Assembly (NCBI RefSeq): GCF_000374565.1
Contig: NZ_KB894687.1
Location: 220,968 to 284,967, forward strand
Origin: Siminovitchia fordii DSM 16014 = CIP 108821
GTDB taxonomy: Bacteria > Bacillota > Bacilli > Bacillales > Bacillaceae_C
Reading direction: 5' to 3'
Length of the DNA stretch: 64,000 nucleotides
Of this stretch, positions 44,411 to 53,380 are shown one piece after another. Made by a program: the position numbers and the translations under genes. The notes below the pieces were generated by a model that was given only the letters and a program-made list of their open reading frames with translations, was not told the DNA's origin and ran no database searches. Position 1 is the first letter of the stretch. The number at the start of each line of letters is the position of its first letter.

Positions 44411-44656
44411 ATGGATAAGCTGCCAAAAAGAGTTATGTACAATCCAGATGGTTCCTCTATGATGAAGCGATGGGACGATTCAGTAATTGTCAATGGAAAA
44501 CAAGAATCAGCCTTTGCAACTAGGAATCCTGTTGGATCGGGTAACGGCCAAAAAGGTTCTGCGAATATTCAATTGTTGGACGAGCTAGATGACTTCGAAG
44601 AACGTTATTTGGATGAAATAGGATATAATTGGGCAACGGAAATTGATTATTATTAG
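44411..44656 (+). CDS. Small acidic protein (81 aa), unknown
   Basis: 81 residues: MDKLPKRVMYNPDGSSMMKR, then an acidic C-terminus LLDELDDFEERYLDEIGYNW and DYY. No membrane segment or cysteine. GAGGGGAG precedes the ATG, so the frame is likely translated. Family not recognised. Confidence 0.6.
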   Translation: MDKLPKRVMYNPDGSSMMKRWDDSVIVNGKQESAFATRNPVGSGNGQKGSANIQLLDELDDFEERYLDEIGYNWATEIDYY

Positions 44657-45177
44657 GTTTTTTACATGCTTCATGTTATGCTCCCGTTTCGATGAACGGA
44701 TGAATAAATCATCTGTTTAGCCTTATAGGGAGCTTTTTATGGCCGATCAATAATATTGAATAATGCAAGAACAAAAGGTTCTTTTGACTGTCAAAGGAAG
44801 TTGCTGACATGCAGATACGTTAATAAAAAAGGTCCTGGACATGTCCAAGTACGATATATCCCGCTATTGACTTAAAGTTGTCCTAATGTGCTGGATTGTA
44901 TCCTGAAGGAGGGTTAAGCTTTTTATTATATTCAGAGGATGGGGTCAAAAAGTTGAAAAAGTAAAAATCGGTGCTTCAATAAGGATGCGAAACAAGGCGC
45001 TGAATAATTATAGTCATTGTCATTGATGTTTGACAGTGAAAAATGGTTGAGAAATCTTGGGTTGCTCATGACTTCTCAACCATTCCGAACAGACCCTATA
45101 AACTGAGGCTTGGCATTTTTGCTGAGCCTCTTTTGCATGCAGTCATTAATCCAAGGGCGGCAGCCTGCTACATTTTA
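44657..45177. other. Non-coding stretch with two stem-loops
   Basis: No supportable gene. A 12-base inverted repeat AATGGTTGAGAA / TTCTCAACCATT lies at 45042-45084. A terminator-like stem GAGGCT / AGCCTC at 45105-45130 with CTTTTGC lies near the 3' end of ampS. Confidence 0.5.
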
Positions 45178-46410
45178 TTAAAAAGCCCAATCCCCGTTCC
45201 TGAATACTGGTTCGCTTTCCCCTGATTCAAGAATTCCGTCGATATCCATCCGTTCGGAGCCGATCATAAAGTCTACATGGGTAATACTTGTATTCAATCC
45301 GTTCTTCTCCAGTTCATCCTGGCTCATGTTCTTACCGCCTTCGAGACAGAAGGCATAGGCGCTTCCGATGGCGATATGGTTGGATGCATTTTCGTCAAAC
45401 AGGGTGTTATAAAATAAGATGTTTGACTGGGAAATTGGAGAATTGAATGGAACGAGCGCGATCTCACCAAGGTACTGTGAACCTTCGTCCGTATCAACCA
45501 GCCCCTTCAGAATATCTTCGCCTTCCTCTGCTTTTACGTCCACAATTCTTCCTTTTTCGAAAGTTAGTGTGAATCCATCAATAATGTTGCCGCCGTAGCT
45601 GAGGGGCTTGGTATTCGACACAATGCCGTCCACACCGTATTTATACGGTACTGTAAAAACTTCCTCTGTAGGCATGTTAGCCATGAATTCGTTTCCTTTT
45701 TCATTGATACTTCCCGCCCCTACCCAAAGATGGCCATTTGGCAGCTCAATTGTCAAATCGGTCCCGGGAGCTTTATAATGAAGTTTTTTAAAGCGTCGTT
45801 TATTTAAATAATCAACTTTTTCGTCTAAGCTGCGGTCATGGTCCTTCCAGGCTTGGATTGGATCTTCGAGGTCCGCCCTTGTCGCTTTGAAGATTGCATC
45901 CCATAGCTTTTTGACACGCTCCTCGGGAGGAACATCAGGAAAGACTTTCTTTGCCCAATCTTCGGAAGGCGCAGCGATGACGGTCCAGCTGATTTTATCC
46001 GATTGAATGTATTGGCGAAATTTTTGCATCGCTTTTCCTGCTGTTTTCTGGAAGTTAGCAATCCGGTTGGGATCAACCCCTTTCAACAAATCAGGTCCGG
46101 AAGAAACGACAGACATGAAGGCTGCACCGTTTTCCGCTAACTCTTCCATTTCTTTTGCACGCCACTGAGGGTACTCATGAAAAGCTTCATCTGGCGCCAT
46201 ATCATATTTCAGCCGCGTCACGATATCGTCGGTCCAATTGACAATTACGTTATTGGCTTCAGCTTCATATGCCTTTTTTACTACAAGGCGAATGAATTCT
46301 GCATTATTAATCGCTGCATTCACCACAAGTGTCTGCCCTTTTTGAATATTAACGCCAACCTTTACAGCAAGCTCTGCATACTTTTCGAGTTTTTCCTGAA
46401 AATCAGCCAT
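45178..46410 (-). CDS. ampS: M29 family aminopeptidase
   Basis: 410 residues, the usual length for AmpS/AmpT thermophilic-type aminopeptidases. It removes N-terminal residues from peptides with two cobalt or zinc ions. Ligand regions are visible: ANMPTEEVFTVP (Glu), YLGEIALVPFNSPIS (Glu), ASNHIAIGSAYAFC (His), and THVDFMIGSERMDIDG (His, Asp). Cytoplasmic. Monocistronic, 68 bases upstream-adjacent to nsrR on the same strand. Confidence 0.93.
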   Translation of the reverse strand: MADFQEKLEKYAELAVKVGVNIQKGQTLVVNAAINNAEFIRLVVKKAYEAEANNVIVNWTDDIVTRLKYDMAPDEAFHEYPQWRAKEMEELAENGAAFMSVVSSGPDLLKGVDPNRIANFQKTAGKAMQKFRQYIQSDKISWTVIAAPSEDWAKKVFPDVPPEERVKKLWDAIFKATRADLEDPIQAWKDHDRSLDEKVDYLNKRRFKKLHYKAPGTDLTIELPNGHLWVGAGSINEKGNEFMANMPTEEVFTVPYKYGVDGIVSNTKPLSYGGNIIDGFTLTFEKGRIVDVKAEEGEDILKGLVDTDEGSQYLGEIALVPFNSPISQSNILFYNTLFDENASNHIAIGSAYAFCLEGGKNMSQDELEKNGLNTSITHVDFMIGSERMDIDGILESGESEPVFRNGDWAF

Positions 46411-46478
46411 TTACATTCTCCTTCACAAAAAGTAGTTTGTTTTATTTTAACAGGATAGGAAGGTAAATCCAATGTTAC

Positions 46479-46919
46479 TTATTGCTCCATTCCTAACAAA
46501 GCTCGATAATCAAATGGTGATTTTACGATGTCTGCAAGTGTGTACTCATCCAAGACAGCCAAATAAGCGGACAGGGCGCTGTTAAGGACATGCTTTAAGC
46601 CGCAGATAGGGGAAATGACACAGCGTGAAGGCCCGTCCCCGAAGCATTCCACTATATTAAAATCATCTTCTGTTTTCCGGACAACTTCCCCGATATTGAT
46701 TTCTTCAGGAGGAAGGGCCAGCTTAATTCCACCTCTTCGGCCGCGAATCGTATGAATGACACCCATTTTTCCGAGTTCATGGATCACTTTTGTTAAATGG
46801 TTTCTTGAGATGCTGTAAGCTTCTGCGATCTCTGTAATATTTGCTAATTCTCCCGGCTTTTTCAATGCAAGATATATTAATACACGTAAAGAATAATCAG
46901 TGTAGTTTGTTAATTTCAT
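46479..46919 (-). CDS. nsrR: NO-sensing Rrf2 family repressor NsrR
   Basis: 146 residues from ATG 46919, the same length as B. subtilis NsrR. Winged helix: MKLTNYTDYSLRVLIYLALK, then EIAEAYSISRNHLTKVIHEL and IRGRRGGIKLA. The Fe-S ligands are three cysteines in VECFGDGPSRCVISPICGLK. Nitric oxide destroys the cluster and releases DNA. It is divergent from hmp, with two NsrR-like boxes between them. Confidence 0.92.
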   Translation of the reverse strand: MKLTNYTDYSLRVLIYLALKKPGELANITEIAEAYSISRNHLTKVIHELGKMGVIHTIRGRRGGIKLALPPEEINIGEVVRKTEDDFNIVECFGDGPSRCVISPICGLKHVLNSALSAYLAVLDEYTLADIVKSPFDYRALLGMEQ

Positions 46920-46995
46920 TTTTCCATCACCATCAATAATCATACCATTTTAGTGCCATAAAGGGCAGTACAGCGCTCTGTTAAAGGATTATATA

Positions 46996-47018
46996 AAGGT
47001 ATATTTAAAATGCATGTT
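46996..47018. promoter_or_regulatory. NsrR-like box 1
   Basis: AAGGTATATTTAAAATGCATG, an imperfect palindrome around TTTAAAA of the NsrR type, 77 bases upstream of the nsrR start and well upstream of hmp. Pattern evidence only. Confidence 0.5.
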
Positions 47019-47110
47019 TTGTGAACAATTTGCGTCGGGTTTTTGTCAGCTTTTTTAAACATCATTGAAAGGGATTGTGGCATATATCCGCATACATTAA
47101 AGTGGAATTA

Positions 47111-47133
47111 AAGATAGATTTTAAATACATCTT
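47111..47133. promoter_or_regulatory. NsrR-like box 2 (hmp operator)
   Basis: AAGAT-AGATTTTAAATACATCTT is a near-perfect palindrome ending just before the hmp binding site (AAGGAG, 47138-47143). Its place and symmetry fit an NsrR operator on hmp. Confidence 0.65.
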
Positions 47134-47151
47134 TTCTAAGGAGAATGAAAA

Positions 47152-48372
47152 ATGGCTCTTTCACAAAAAACGATCGACATTATCAAATCAACCGTTCCAG
47201 TGTTGGAAGTGCATGGTGTAACAATTACTTCTACTTTTTACAAAAATATGTTTAGCAATCATCCTGAACTGCTGAACATTTTCAACCATGCAAATCAATC
47301 TCAAGGACGACAACAAACAGCGCTTGCAAACATGGTATTGGCAGCAGCCAAAAATATTGACCAATTGGAAAGTGTACTTCCTGCAGTTGTACAGGTGGCA
47401 CATAAACACCGCGGTCTTGGAGTAAAGCCTGAACATTATCCGATCGTAGGAAAACATCTATTGGAAGCCATTAAAGAAGTTCTTGGGGATGCAGCCACAG
47501 ATGAAATTATCAATGCATGGGCCGAAGCATACGGCGTTATAGCACAAGTATTTATCGACATCGAAACTAACATGTATGAATCGGCAAAAGGCCAGATCGG
47601 AGGCTGGGGTGACTTTAAAGAATTGGAAGTCGTCGATAAAGTGAAAGAAAGTGATGTCATTACTTCTTTCTACTTCAAAGCAAAAGACGGCCAGCCCCTT
47701 CCAACATATGAGCCTGGCCAATATATAACAGTAAGGGTTCAGATACCCGGTGAAAAGTATATGCTAAACCGGCAATACAGCCTATCTTGTGCACCAGGCA
47801 ATGATTATTACAGAATCTCCGTTAAAAGAGAGGCAGATTTCGAACCGAATGGGAAGGTTTCCAATTATATTCATGATCATTTGAACGTAGGGGATACAAT
47901 TGAGGCAAGTGCTCCGGCAGGTAACTTCATATTGAATATGGAAGAAACTGCACCAGTCGCTCTCATTAGCGGTGGAGTAGGACTTACTCCGATGATGAGT
48001 ATGCTCGAAACTCTGGTGAACAGCAATTCTGATCGTGAAGTGACATTCATTCATTCAGCAAGAAATGAAAGGGTACATGCTTTTAGTAAAGAAGCATGTG
48101 AAATGGCAGGGAATCTACAGAATGGAAGGTGCTATTACGCCTACCAAGATCCTGTAAATAAAGATGGCGGACATCATTTCACCGGTCATTTCACAAAAGA
48201 GTTTTTGGCAGAGAAAATCTCCAATGATACCATTTGCTATGTATGCGGACCGGTGCCATTTTTGAAAAATATCGTAACCATGCTGTCAGAATTAGGCGTA
48301 TCCGATGAAAATATCCGTTATGAATTTTTCGGACCTGCGATGGCGTTGGAAAAAGTGGGGGCAGCAATCTAG
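47152..48372 (+). CDS. hmp: Flavohemoglobin / nitric oxide dioxygenase Hmp
   Basis: 406 residues. Globin domain (about 1-140, proximal His in VAHKHRGLGV), FAD domain with NRQYSLS, and NAD domain with LISGGVGLTPMMSMLETL and VCGPVPFLKNIV. It oxidises NO to nitrate using O2 and NAD(P)H. AAGGAG precedes the ATG, and an NsrR-like box sits directly before it, opposite nsrR. A GC-rich stem (48416-48445) and a terminator at 48469 follow. Confidence 0.96.
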   Translation: MALSQKTIDIIKSTVPVLEVHGVTITSTFYKNMFSNHPELLNIFNHANQSQGRQQTALANMVLAAAKNIDQLESVLPAVVQVAHKHRGLGVKPEHYPIVGKHLLEAIKEVLGDAATDEIINAWAEAYGVIAQVFIDIETNMYESAKGQIGGWGDFKELEVVDKVKESDVITSFYFKAKDGQPLPTYEPGQYITVRVQIPGEKYMLNRQYSLSCAPGNDYYRISVKREADFEPNGKVSNYIHDHLNVGDTIEASAPAGNFILNMEETAPVALISGGVGLTPMMSMLETLVNSNSDREVTFIHSARNERVHAFSKEACEMAGNLQNGRCYYAYQDPVNKDGGHHFTGHFTKEFLAEKISNDTICYVCGPVPFLKNIVTMLSELGVSDENIRYEFFGPAMALEKVGAAI

Positions 48373-48468
48373 GGAAATAAGGCAAAATGCTGTGGGATAA
48401 AGGAAACATGGTGACAAGGCACAGCAGGGGGTTGCTGGGCCTTGACCCTACTATGTAAGAACGAAAAG

Positions 48469-48495
48469 ACCGGGCGGCAATTGTCGCCCGGTTCC
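48469..48495. terminator. Bidirectional terminator between hmp and znuA
   Basis: ACCGGGCG / CGCCCGGT (48469-48476, 48485-48492); on the minus strand CTTTTCG follows. Confidence 0.75.
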
Positions 48496-48498
48496 ATA

Positions 48499-49461
48499 TT
48501 ATTCGAACAACGCTTTTTTCAGCGTTTCAATATTTTTATCCATAATACTGAAATAGTCTTCTTTGTCTTGTTTATCTTTTTCAGTGATATATTCCAGGTT
48601 GTGCAAAGTGAGCGGTTTTGTCCCCGTTTCCTTTTGAATGGTATCTACAACCTTTGTCACCGGGTTTTGATCATAAATAATATATTTCATGTGATGTTTT
48701 TTAGCGGTTTCTATAATACCTTGCAGTTGTTTTTGGGATGGTTCATTTTCGGAACTTATGCCTGTGATGCTGATTTGTTCCAATCCGTAACGGTGTCCCC
48801 AATAGCCGTAGGCTGCATGCGAAACCAAAATTTCCTTTCGATCAGCCGATTCGATCACTGTTCGTAAATCGGTATCCAGCTGTTGAAGTTTCGCTTTTAA
48901 ATCCTGATAATTTTTTTCAAAATCTTTTTTAGCGGAAGGCATCTCTTCGCTGAGTGCATTCTTGATGTTTTCTGCCATGATTGTTGCGTTTTCGGGGTCT
49001 ATCCAAATATGGGGATCTTTATCATGATGATGCCCATCGTCATGCCCGTGTTCCTCATGTTCATGCTCCTCATTTCCATGTTGCTCTTCACTGCTTAATA
49101 ATTGAACACCTTCGGAAGCTTCAACTTTCACGACTTTTTCATTTTTTAGTGAACTCTCCATTTTTCCAATAAATGACTCGAGGCCTCCACCGTTAAATAT
49201 CAACAAGTCCGAATCGGCAATGTCCATCATTGTCTTCATGGTAGGTTCATACGTATGGGCATCGGCTCCCGCAGGGTAGACGCTTTTTACTTCTACATGT
49301 TTACCACCAATCTTTTTTGTAAAATCTTCGATGGGAAAGATCGTTGTGTAAACTGTCAAAGTATCTTTACTCTTTTTGTTATCTTGAGCTGCATTTTCAC
49401 GGCAGCCTGCCAATATAAAAATGGTAATCAAAAACAGGACGATAAAATGTTTTATCTTCAT
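48499..49461 (-). CDS. znuA: Zinc ABC transporter substrate-binding lipoprotein ZnuA/AdcA
   Basis: 320 residues. Signal peptide with lipobox LAGC (Cys at 20). Cluster A-I binding domain: TTIFPIEDFTKKIGG, GADAHTYEPTM with a zinc His, a His/Glu/Asp-rich loop at about 126-150 (HEHEEHGHDDGHHHDKD), and VSHAAYGYWGHRYGL. It delivers zinc to ZnuBC, whose genes are not adjacent here. A perfect Zur box lies upstream at 49518. It overlies a terminator shared with hmp. Confidence 0.93.
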   Translation of the reverse strand: MKIKHFIVLFLITIFILAGCRENAAQDNKKSKDTLTVYTTIFPIEDFTKKIGGKHVEVKSVYPAGADAHTYEPTMKTMMDIADSDLLIFNGGGLESFIGKMESSLKNEKVVKVEASEGVQLLSSEEQHGNEEHEHEEHGHDDGHHHDKDPHIWIDPENATIMAENIKNALSEEMPSAKKDFEKNYQDLKAKLQQLDTDLRTVIESADRKEILVSHAAYGYWGHRYGLEQISITGISSENEPSQKQLQGIIETAKKHHMKYIIYDQNPVTKVVDTIQKETGTKPLTLHNLEYITEKDKQDKEDYFSIMDKNIETLKKALFE

Positions 49462-49517
49462 CCCTTCAATCCTTTCCGTATGAGTTTCCCTTAATAAAAT
49501 ATGTTGTTAACCTTTAT

Positions 49518-49538
49518 AAATCGTAATGATTACGATTT
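49518..49538. promoter_or_regulatory. Zur box
   Basis: AAATCGTAATGATTACGATT with a final T is a perfect palindrome equal to the Bacillus Zur consensus (TCGTAATnATTACGA), 57 bases upstream of znuA. It predicts zinc repression. Confidence 0.85.
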
Positions 49539-49775
49539 GTATTATAATATAAAAAAATGGGGAGGGCAAGAGGATTTTGTTCTCAAAAAGGGCGATATTC
49601 CTAGCAAGCATATGTTAAGTGGAAAGTACTGGGACACATCAATTTGCTTGTCCGGATTTTTCCAACCATGCAATCAAGTATTTTATTTAGTAAATAATCG
49701 TTGCGATCTATGCGTAAATTAAAAATGCTTGATAAAATAAAGAAAATACCGGTTAAAAATAAGGAGGGCAACACA

Positions 49776-50153
49776 ATGGATAAGTTTTTTAACATATCAG
49801 AGGATAAAATCCGAAAAGCCTATGAAAATGGGGAATTTGACAATCTTCCGGGGAAAGGAAAGCCGCTCCCCCCTGACAAATTGGAGGGAATTCCCGATGA
49901 TTTAAAAATGGCATACCGAGTACTGCATAACGCCGGTTTTTCTCCAGAGGAAATGAATGCAAAGAAAGAACTGATGACAATAGAGGACTTGATCCGGCAC
50001 TCGGAAGATGAACTTGAAACCGAAGAATTAAAAAAACAATTAAGTGAAAAGTTGTTGAAATATAATAGTATGCTCTCAAAAAAAGGAATTAAGACGAATT
50101 CTTCCGTTTTTAAACGATATGAGCACAAAATTGAAAAAAGGCTTTTTGACTAA
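49776..50153 (+). CDS. DUF1992 domain protein (DnaJ-C28-like conserved region)
   Basis: 125 residues from ATG 49776 (AAGGAGGG seven bases upstream). The DUF1992 pattern is clear: KIRKAYENGEFDNLPGKGKP, LEGIPDDLKMAYRVLHNAGF and PEEMNAKKEL, with a helical C-terminus. The function of bacterial members is unknown. The open frame upstream of 49776 lacks a binding site. Monocistronic. Confidence 0.9.
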   Translation: MDKFFNISEDKIRKAYENGEFDNLPGKGKPLPPDKLEGIPDDLKMAYRVLHNAGFSPEEMNAKKELMTIEDLIRHSEDELETEELKKQLSEKLLKYNSMLSKKGIKTNSSVFKRYEHKIEKRLFD

Positions 50154-50278
50154 AGAACGGGCATTGGGCATCACATCAAACGCGGGATTTTTCCTTCTCT
50201 AGTAATTTCCTCTGCTTGCTATGAATATATTTTTATTATATAATTTATTTTCGGAATATTAGAAATGGAGGGGAGTTC

Positions 50279-51976
50279 ATGAGTCCTGCGTTATTGACGA
50301 TTGGTGCACTTATCTTTTTCTATCTGGGTTATCGATACTATTCCAGGTTTTTGGCAGAGAAGGTCTTCCAGTTGGATCCGAATTTTATTACCCCTGCACA
50401 TGAGTACAAAGATGGAGTGGATCATGTTCCGACAAATAAATTTGTTCTATGGGGGCACCATTTCAGTTCTGTGGCAGGAGCTGCTCCAATTGTCGGTCCT
50501 GCGATCGCCATGATTTGGGGCTGGGGGCCTGCTTTGCTCTGGGTTGTTTTAGGAACTGTTTTTTTTGCTGGTATCCACGACTTTGGCACTCTTTGGGCAT
50601 CAGTCCGAAATAAAGGAAAGTCTGTAGGCGTTATTACGCATTCAGTCATTGGTCCAAGAGCAAAAGGTTTGTTTTTATTAGTGATTTTCTTCCTGCTTTT
50701 ATTAGTGAACGCTGTATTTGCCGTGACTATCGCCAATTTGTTCACCGCTTTTCCAGAAAGTGTTCTTCCATATTGGCTTCAGGTACCTGTCGCAGTTGCC
50801 ATCGGTTTTTTGGTGTATAAGCGCGGAGTCGGATTATTCTGGCCCTCTATCATTGGTCTTGTCCTATTATTTCTGTTTATTTTTATTGGAGCGAGTGCCC
50901 CGCTGCCTCTGCCGGAGACAATGATGGGGATATCTTCGACAGCCTGGTGGGTTATTATCATGTTGATTTACGGTGCTGTAGCCTCAAGGCTTCCTGTCTG
51001 GACACTTCTTCAGCCCCGTGATTATATCAACTCACATATGCTATTCCTTGGCCTGATTATTATTTATCTTGGCTTGTTCGTAAGCCGCCCCGAATTTGTC
51101 GCTCCTTTTTACAATACGGATGTACCAGCCGGAACACCTCCGATCTTGCCTCTTTTGTTCGTTACGATTGCCTGCGGGGCGATTTCCGGTTTCCATGGGC
51201 TTGTAAGTTCAGGTACTTCTTCCAAACAGCTAGATAAGGAGACGGATTCCCGATTTGTCGGCTATTTTGGGGCCGTAGGTGAAGGAATGCTGGCGCTTGC
51301 AGCCATCATGGCAACAGCTGCGGGATTCGCCACCTTTGATGCCTGGAGCCAGCATTATGGATCATGGGCGTCAGCAAGTGCGGGCGGAACAGCCGCATTT
51401 GTTACAGGAGCAGGAAGCTTTTTATCAAGCCTCGGTATATCCTCCGTTATTGGTACAACTTTTATTTCTATCATGGTCGTTGCGTTTGCCGCTACAACTT
51501 TGGACACATCCATGAGACTGCAGAGATTCATTTTATCTGAGATAGGTGAACAGTATCGGATTGAACCGCTGAAAAGTTCAAATTTCAGTACAGTCATCGC
51601 CTTTTTAAGCTGCGTGGCACTCGCATTTTTGGCCGATCCTTCCAATCCGGGAGCTGGGGGAATGGTGCTTTGGCCATTGTTTGGTACCACGAATCAATTG
51701 ACAGCAGGTTTGTCGCTGCTAGTCATGACTGTTCTGCTTTGGAGAATGGGGAGAAACTTCATTCACGCTTTAATCCCACTGATTGTCGTGGTTTCTGCGA
51801 CAACTGTCAGTATGGTAATCAATATTTCCAATTATATAAAAGACGGGAATACACTTCTGGTTATAGTCGGAACACTCATTCTTGCTTTGAACATCTGGCT
51901 CATCCTCGAAGGGGTTGCTGCAGTCAGAAGGGAAAAGAATTCGCGGATTCCGCCTGCACCACCTATGACTCAGTAA
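50279..51976 (+). CDS. cstA: Carbon starvation protein CstA (pyruvate/peptide transporter family)
   Basis: 565 residues, with about 15 membrane segments. Family motifs: YRYYSRFLAEKVFQLD, then FVLWGHHFSSVAGAAPIVGP and GTTFISIMVVAFAATTLDTS. CstA proteins import pyruvate or peptides. GGAGGGG lies before the ATG. It is followed by a cory-CC-star gene and an ArsA-like ATPase gene with close spacing, a cluster known from several Bacilli. Confidence 0.95.
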   Translation: MSPALLTIGALIFFYLGYRYYSRFLAEKVFQLDPNFITPAHEYKDGVDHVPTNKFVLWGHHFSSVAGAAPIVGPAIAMIWGWGPALLWVVLGTVFFAGIHDFGTLWASVRNKGKSVGVITHSVIGPRAKGLFLLVIFFLLLLVNAVFAVTIANLFTAFPESVLPYWLQVPVAVAIGFLVYKRGVGLFWPSIIGLVLLFLFIFIGASAPLPLPETMMGISSTAWWVIIMLIYGAVASRLPVWTLLQPRDYINSHMLFLGLIIIYLGLFVSRPEFVAPFYNTDVPAGTPPILPLLFVTIACGAISGFHGLVSSGTSSKQLDKETDSRFVGYFGAVGEGMLALAAIMATAAGFATFDAWSQHYGSWASASAGGTAAFVTGAGSFLSSLGISSVIGTTFISIMVVAFAATTLDTSMRLQRFILSEIGEQYRIEPLKSSNFSTVIAFLSCVALAFLADPSNPGAGGMVLWPLFGTTNQLTAGLSLLVMTVLLWRMGRNFIHALIPLIVVVSATTVSMVINISNYIKDGNTLLVIVGTLILALNIWLILEGVAAVRREKNSRIPPAPPMTQ

Positions 51977-51997
51977 TAGAAAAAGGAGTTAAACTAA

Positions 51998-52276
51998 ATG
52001 GAACACATCATAGATCGATTCAATAACCTTTTTAAGCAAATCAGACATTTTTACACTGAAATGTACTATGTCCCATATCGGCAAACGATGAAGAGGCAGA
52101 TCCAAAGAAGAGACGATATGTTTAAAATGCTTGTCATGTCCGAAATGCTTGGCCTTCCTAACCCTGTTTCTTATTACACACTGGAATTGATGCCATTCAT
52201 GCTGGAGGATTTTCATGAATGGCATACAAGAATGGGAATGGAAAAATCTCCATTGGAGGGTTTTCGCTGTTGTTAA
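51998..52276 (+). CDS. Cory-CC-star protein
   Basis: 92 residues ending in RCC and a stop, the defining feature of the cory-CC-star family. It is rich in aromatic and basic residues (RHFYTEMYYVPYRQTMKRQI) and has a middle DMFKMLVMSEMLGLPNPVSY. No membrane segment. 21 bases after cstA; its last bases contain the binding site and start of the ArsA-like gene. Function unknown; the terminal Cys-Cys suggests metal or thiol chemistry (inference). Confidence 0.85.
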   Translation: MEHIIDRFNNLFKQIRHFYTEMYYVPYRQTMKRQIQRRDDMFKMLVMSEMLGLPNPVSYYTLELMPFMLEDFHEWHTRMGMEKSPLEGFRCC

Positions 52277-53310
52277 AATCATTTTTTAATAAAAGGGAAA
52301 AAGGAAAGCGCAGGCAGTCGGAAAGTCAATCCGATTTGAACCCGAATTCAATGAAGATAAGATTTTTTGGAGGAAAAGGTGGAGTGGGGAAGACAACCTG
52401 CTCCGCCATCTTCGCCTGTTCATTGGCTGAAAAAGGCTATCGGACCTTACTCGTTTCGACAGATCCTGCCCATTCATTGGGAGATTTGCTTGGTGTGAAT
52501 GCCCAAAAAGTGCATAAGGCTGCTCCAGGTTTATGGGTGAAAGAAATAAACAGTGAAGAAGCAAATGAAAACTACATCAAGGAAGTGAAGGGAAACCTGG
52601 AAAAATTGACAGCGCCGGAAATGTGGAAAGAAGTGGAGCGACAGATCGATTTAGCCAAAAACTCACCCGGAGCCGATGAAGCTGCACTGTTTGATGAGTT
52701 GGTTAAAGTAATTCTTGATGCCCAAGGAACTTATGACCAGGTTGTTTTCGATACGGCCCCTACCGGGCATACGCTTCGGCTTTTATCGCTGCCCGAGCTG
52801 ATGGAAGCGTGGATGGATGGAATGATGGTCCAGAGACGGAAATCACAGGACATGAACCGGATGCTGAGTAATATTGCCGGAGTCAGGGAAGAGGAGCCTG
52901 TTGATATGGTCTTTGATATTTTACAGAGAAGAAAATATAGATTCACTATGGCGAAAGAGCATTTACTGAACCCGGTAACGACATCATTCTATTTTGTTTT
53001 AAATCCGGAGAGGCTTCCGATCATAGAGACGGAAAAAGCCATTAACATTCTTGAAAAGCACCATATACCCATTGGAGGTATTGTTGTAAACCGCATATTG
53101 CCGGAACATGCCGATGGACAGTTTATCGAAAAACGCCGCGAACAGGAACAGATATATTTGGATGAGATTCATGAAAAGTTTAACCGCCTTGATAAAGTTT
53201 ATATACCAATGTCTACCGCGGATATAAAAGGGCTTGAGGAAATCAAGGGAATGACCGGTCTTTTTTCGCATTTTAATAACTCTGAGGGAACAAAGGAAAA
53301 CAATCCTTAA
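52270..53310 (+). CDS. ArsA/GET3-family ATPase
   Basis: 346 residues from TTG 52270 (GGAGGG nine bases upstream, inside the cory-CC-star gene). P-loop FFGGKGGVGKTTCSAIFACS, switch I STDPAHSLGDLL, switch II DTAPTGHTLRLLSLPELM, and A-loop-like VVNRILPE. Arsenite or tail-anchored-protein ATPase relative, but with a single half domain. No arsB or arsC is nearby, so arsenic export is unlikely; the partners here are cory-CC-star and CstA. It is a soluble protein. Confidence 0.9.
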   Translation: MLKSFFNKREKGKRRQSESQSDLNPNSMKIRFFGGKGGVGKTTCSAIFACSLAEKGYRTLLVSTDPAHSLGDLLGVNAQKVHKAAPGLWVKEINSEEANENYIKEVKGNLEKLTAPEMWKEVERQIDLAKNSPGADEAALFDELVKVILDAQGTYDQVVFDTAPTGHTLRLLSLPELMEAWMDGMMVQRRKSQDMNRMLSNIAGVREEEPVDMVFDILQRRKYRFTMAKEHLLNPVTTSFYFVLNPERLPIIETEKAINILEKHHIPIGGIVVNRILPEHADGQFIEKRREQEQIYLDEIHEKFNRLDKVYIPMSTADIKGLEEIKGMTGLFSHFNNSEGTKENNP

Positions 53311-53317
53311 TTAGACT

Positions 53318-53343
53318 TAAAACATTCTTGCTTCTGCCGATAT
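53318..53343 (+). promoter_or_regulatory. Sigma-D promoter of motAB
   Basis: TAAA (53318-53321), a 14-base spacer, then GCCGATAT (53336-53343), an almost exact motility sigma factor signature, 37 bases before motA. Confidence 0.88.
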
Positions 53344-53380
53344 TATAGACAAGACATTTTATAAGTATAGGGTGAAGCAA

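Noticed and set aside
49501-49722. 73-codon gene between znuA and the DUF1992 gene
   Set aside because: It begins beside the Zur box with no binding site and has an unlikely composition.
52219-52269. N-terminal extension of the ArsA-like ATPase from ATG 52219
   Set aside because: The ATG lacks a binding site and lies deep in the cory-CC-star gene; GGAGGG supports TTG 52270.
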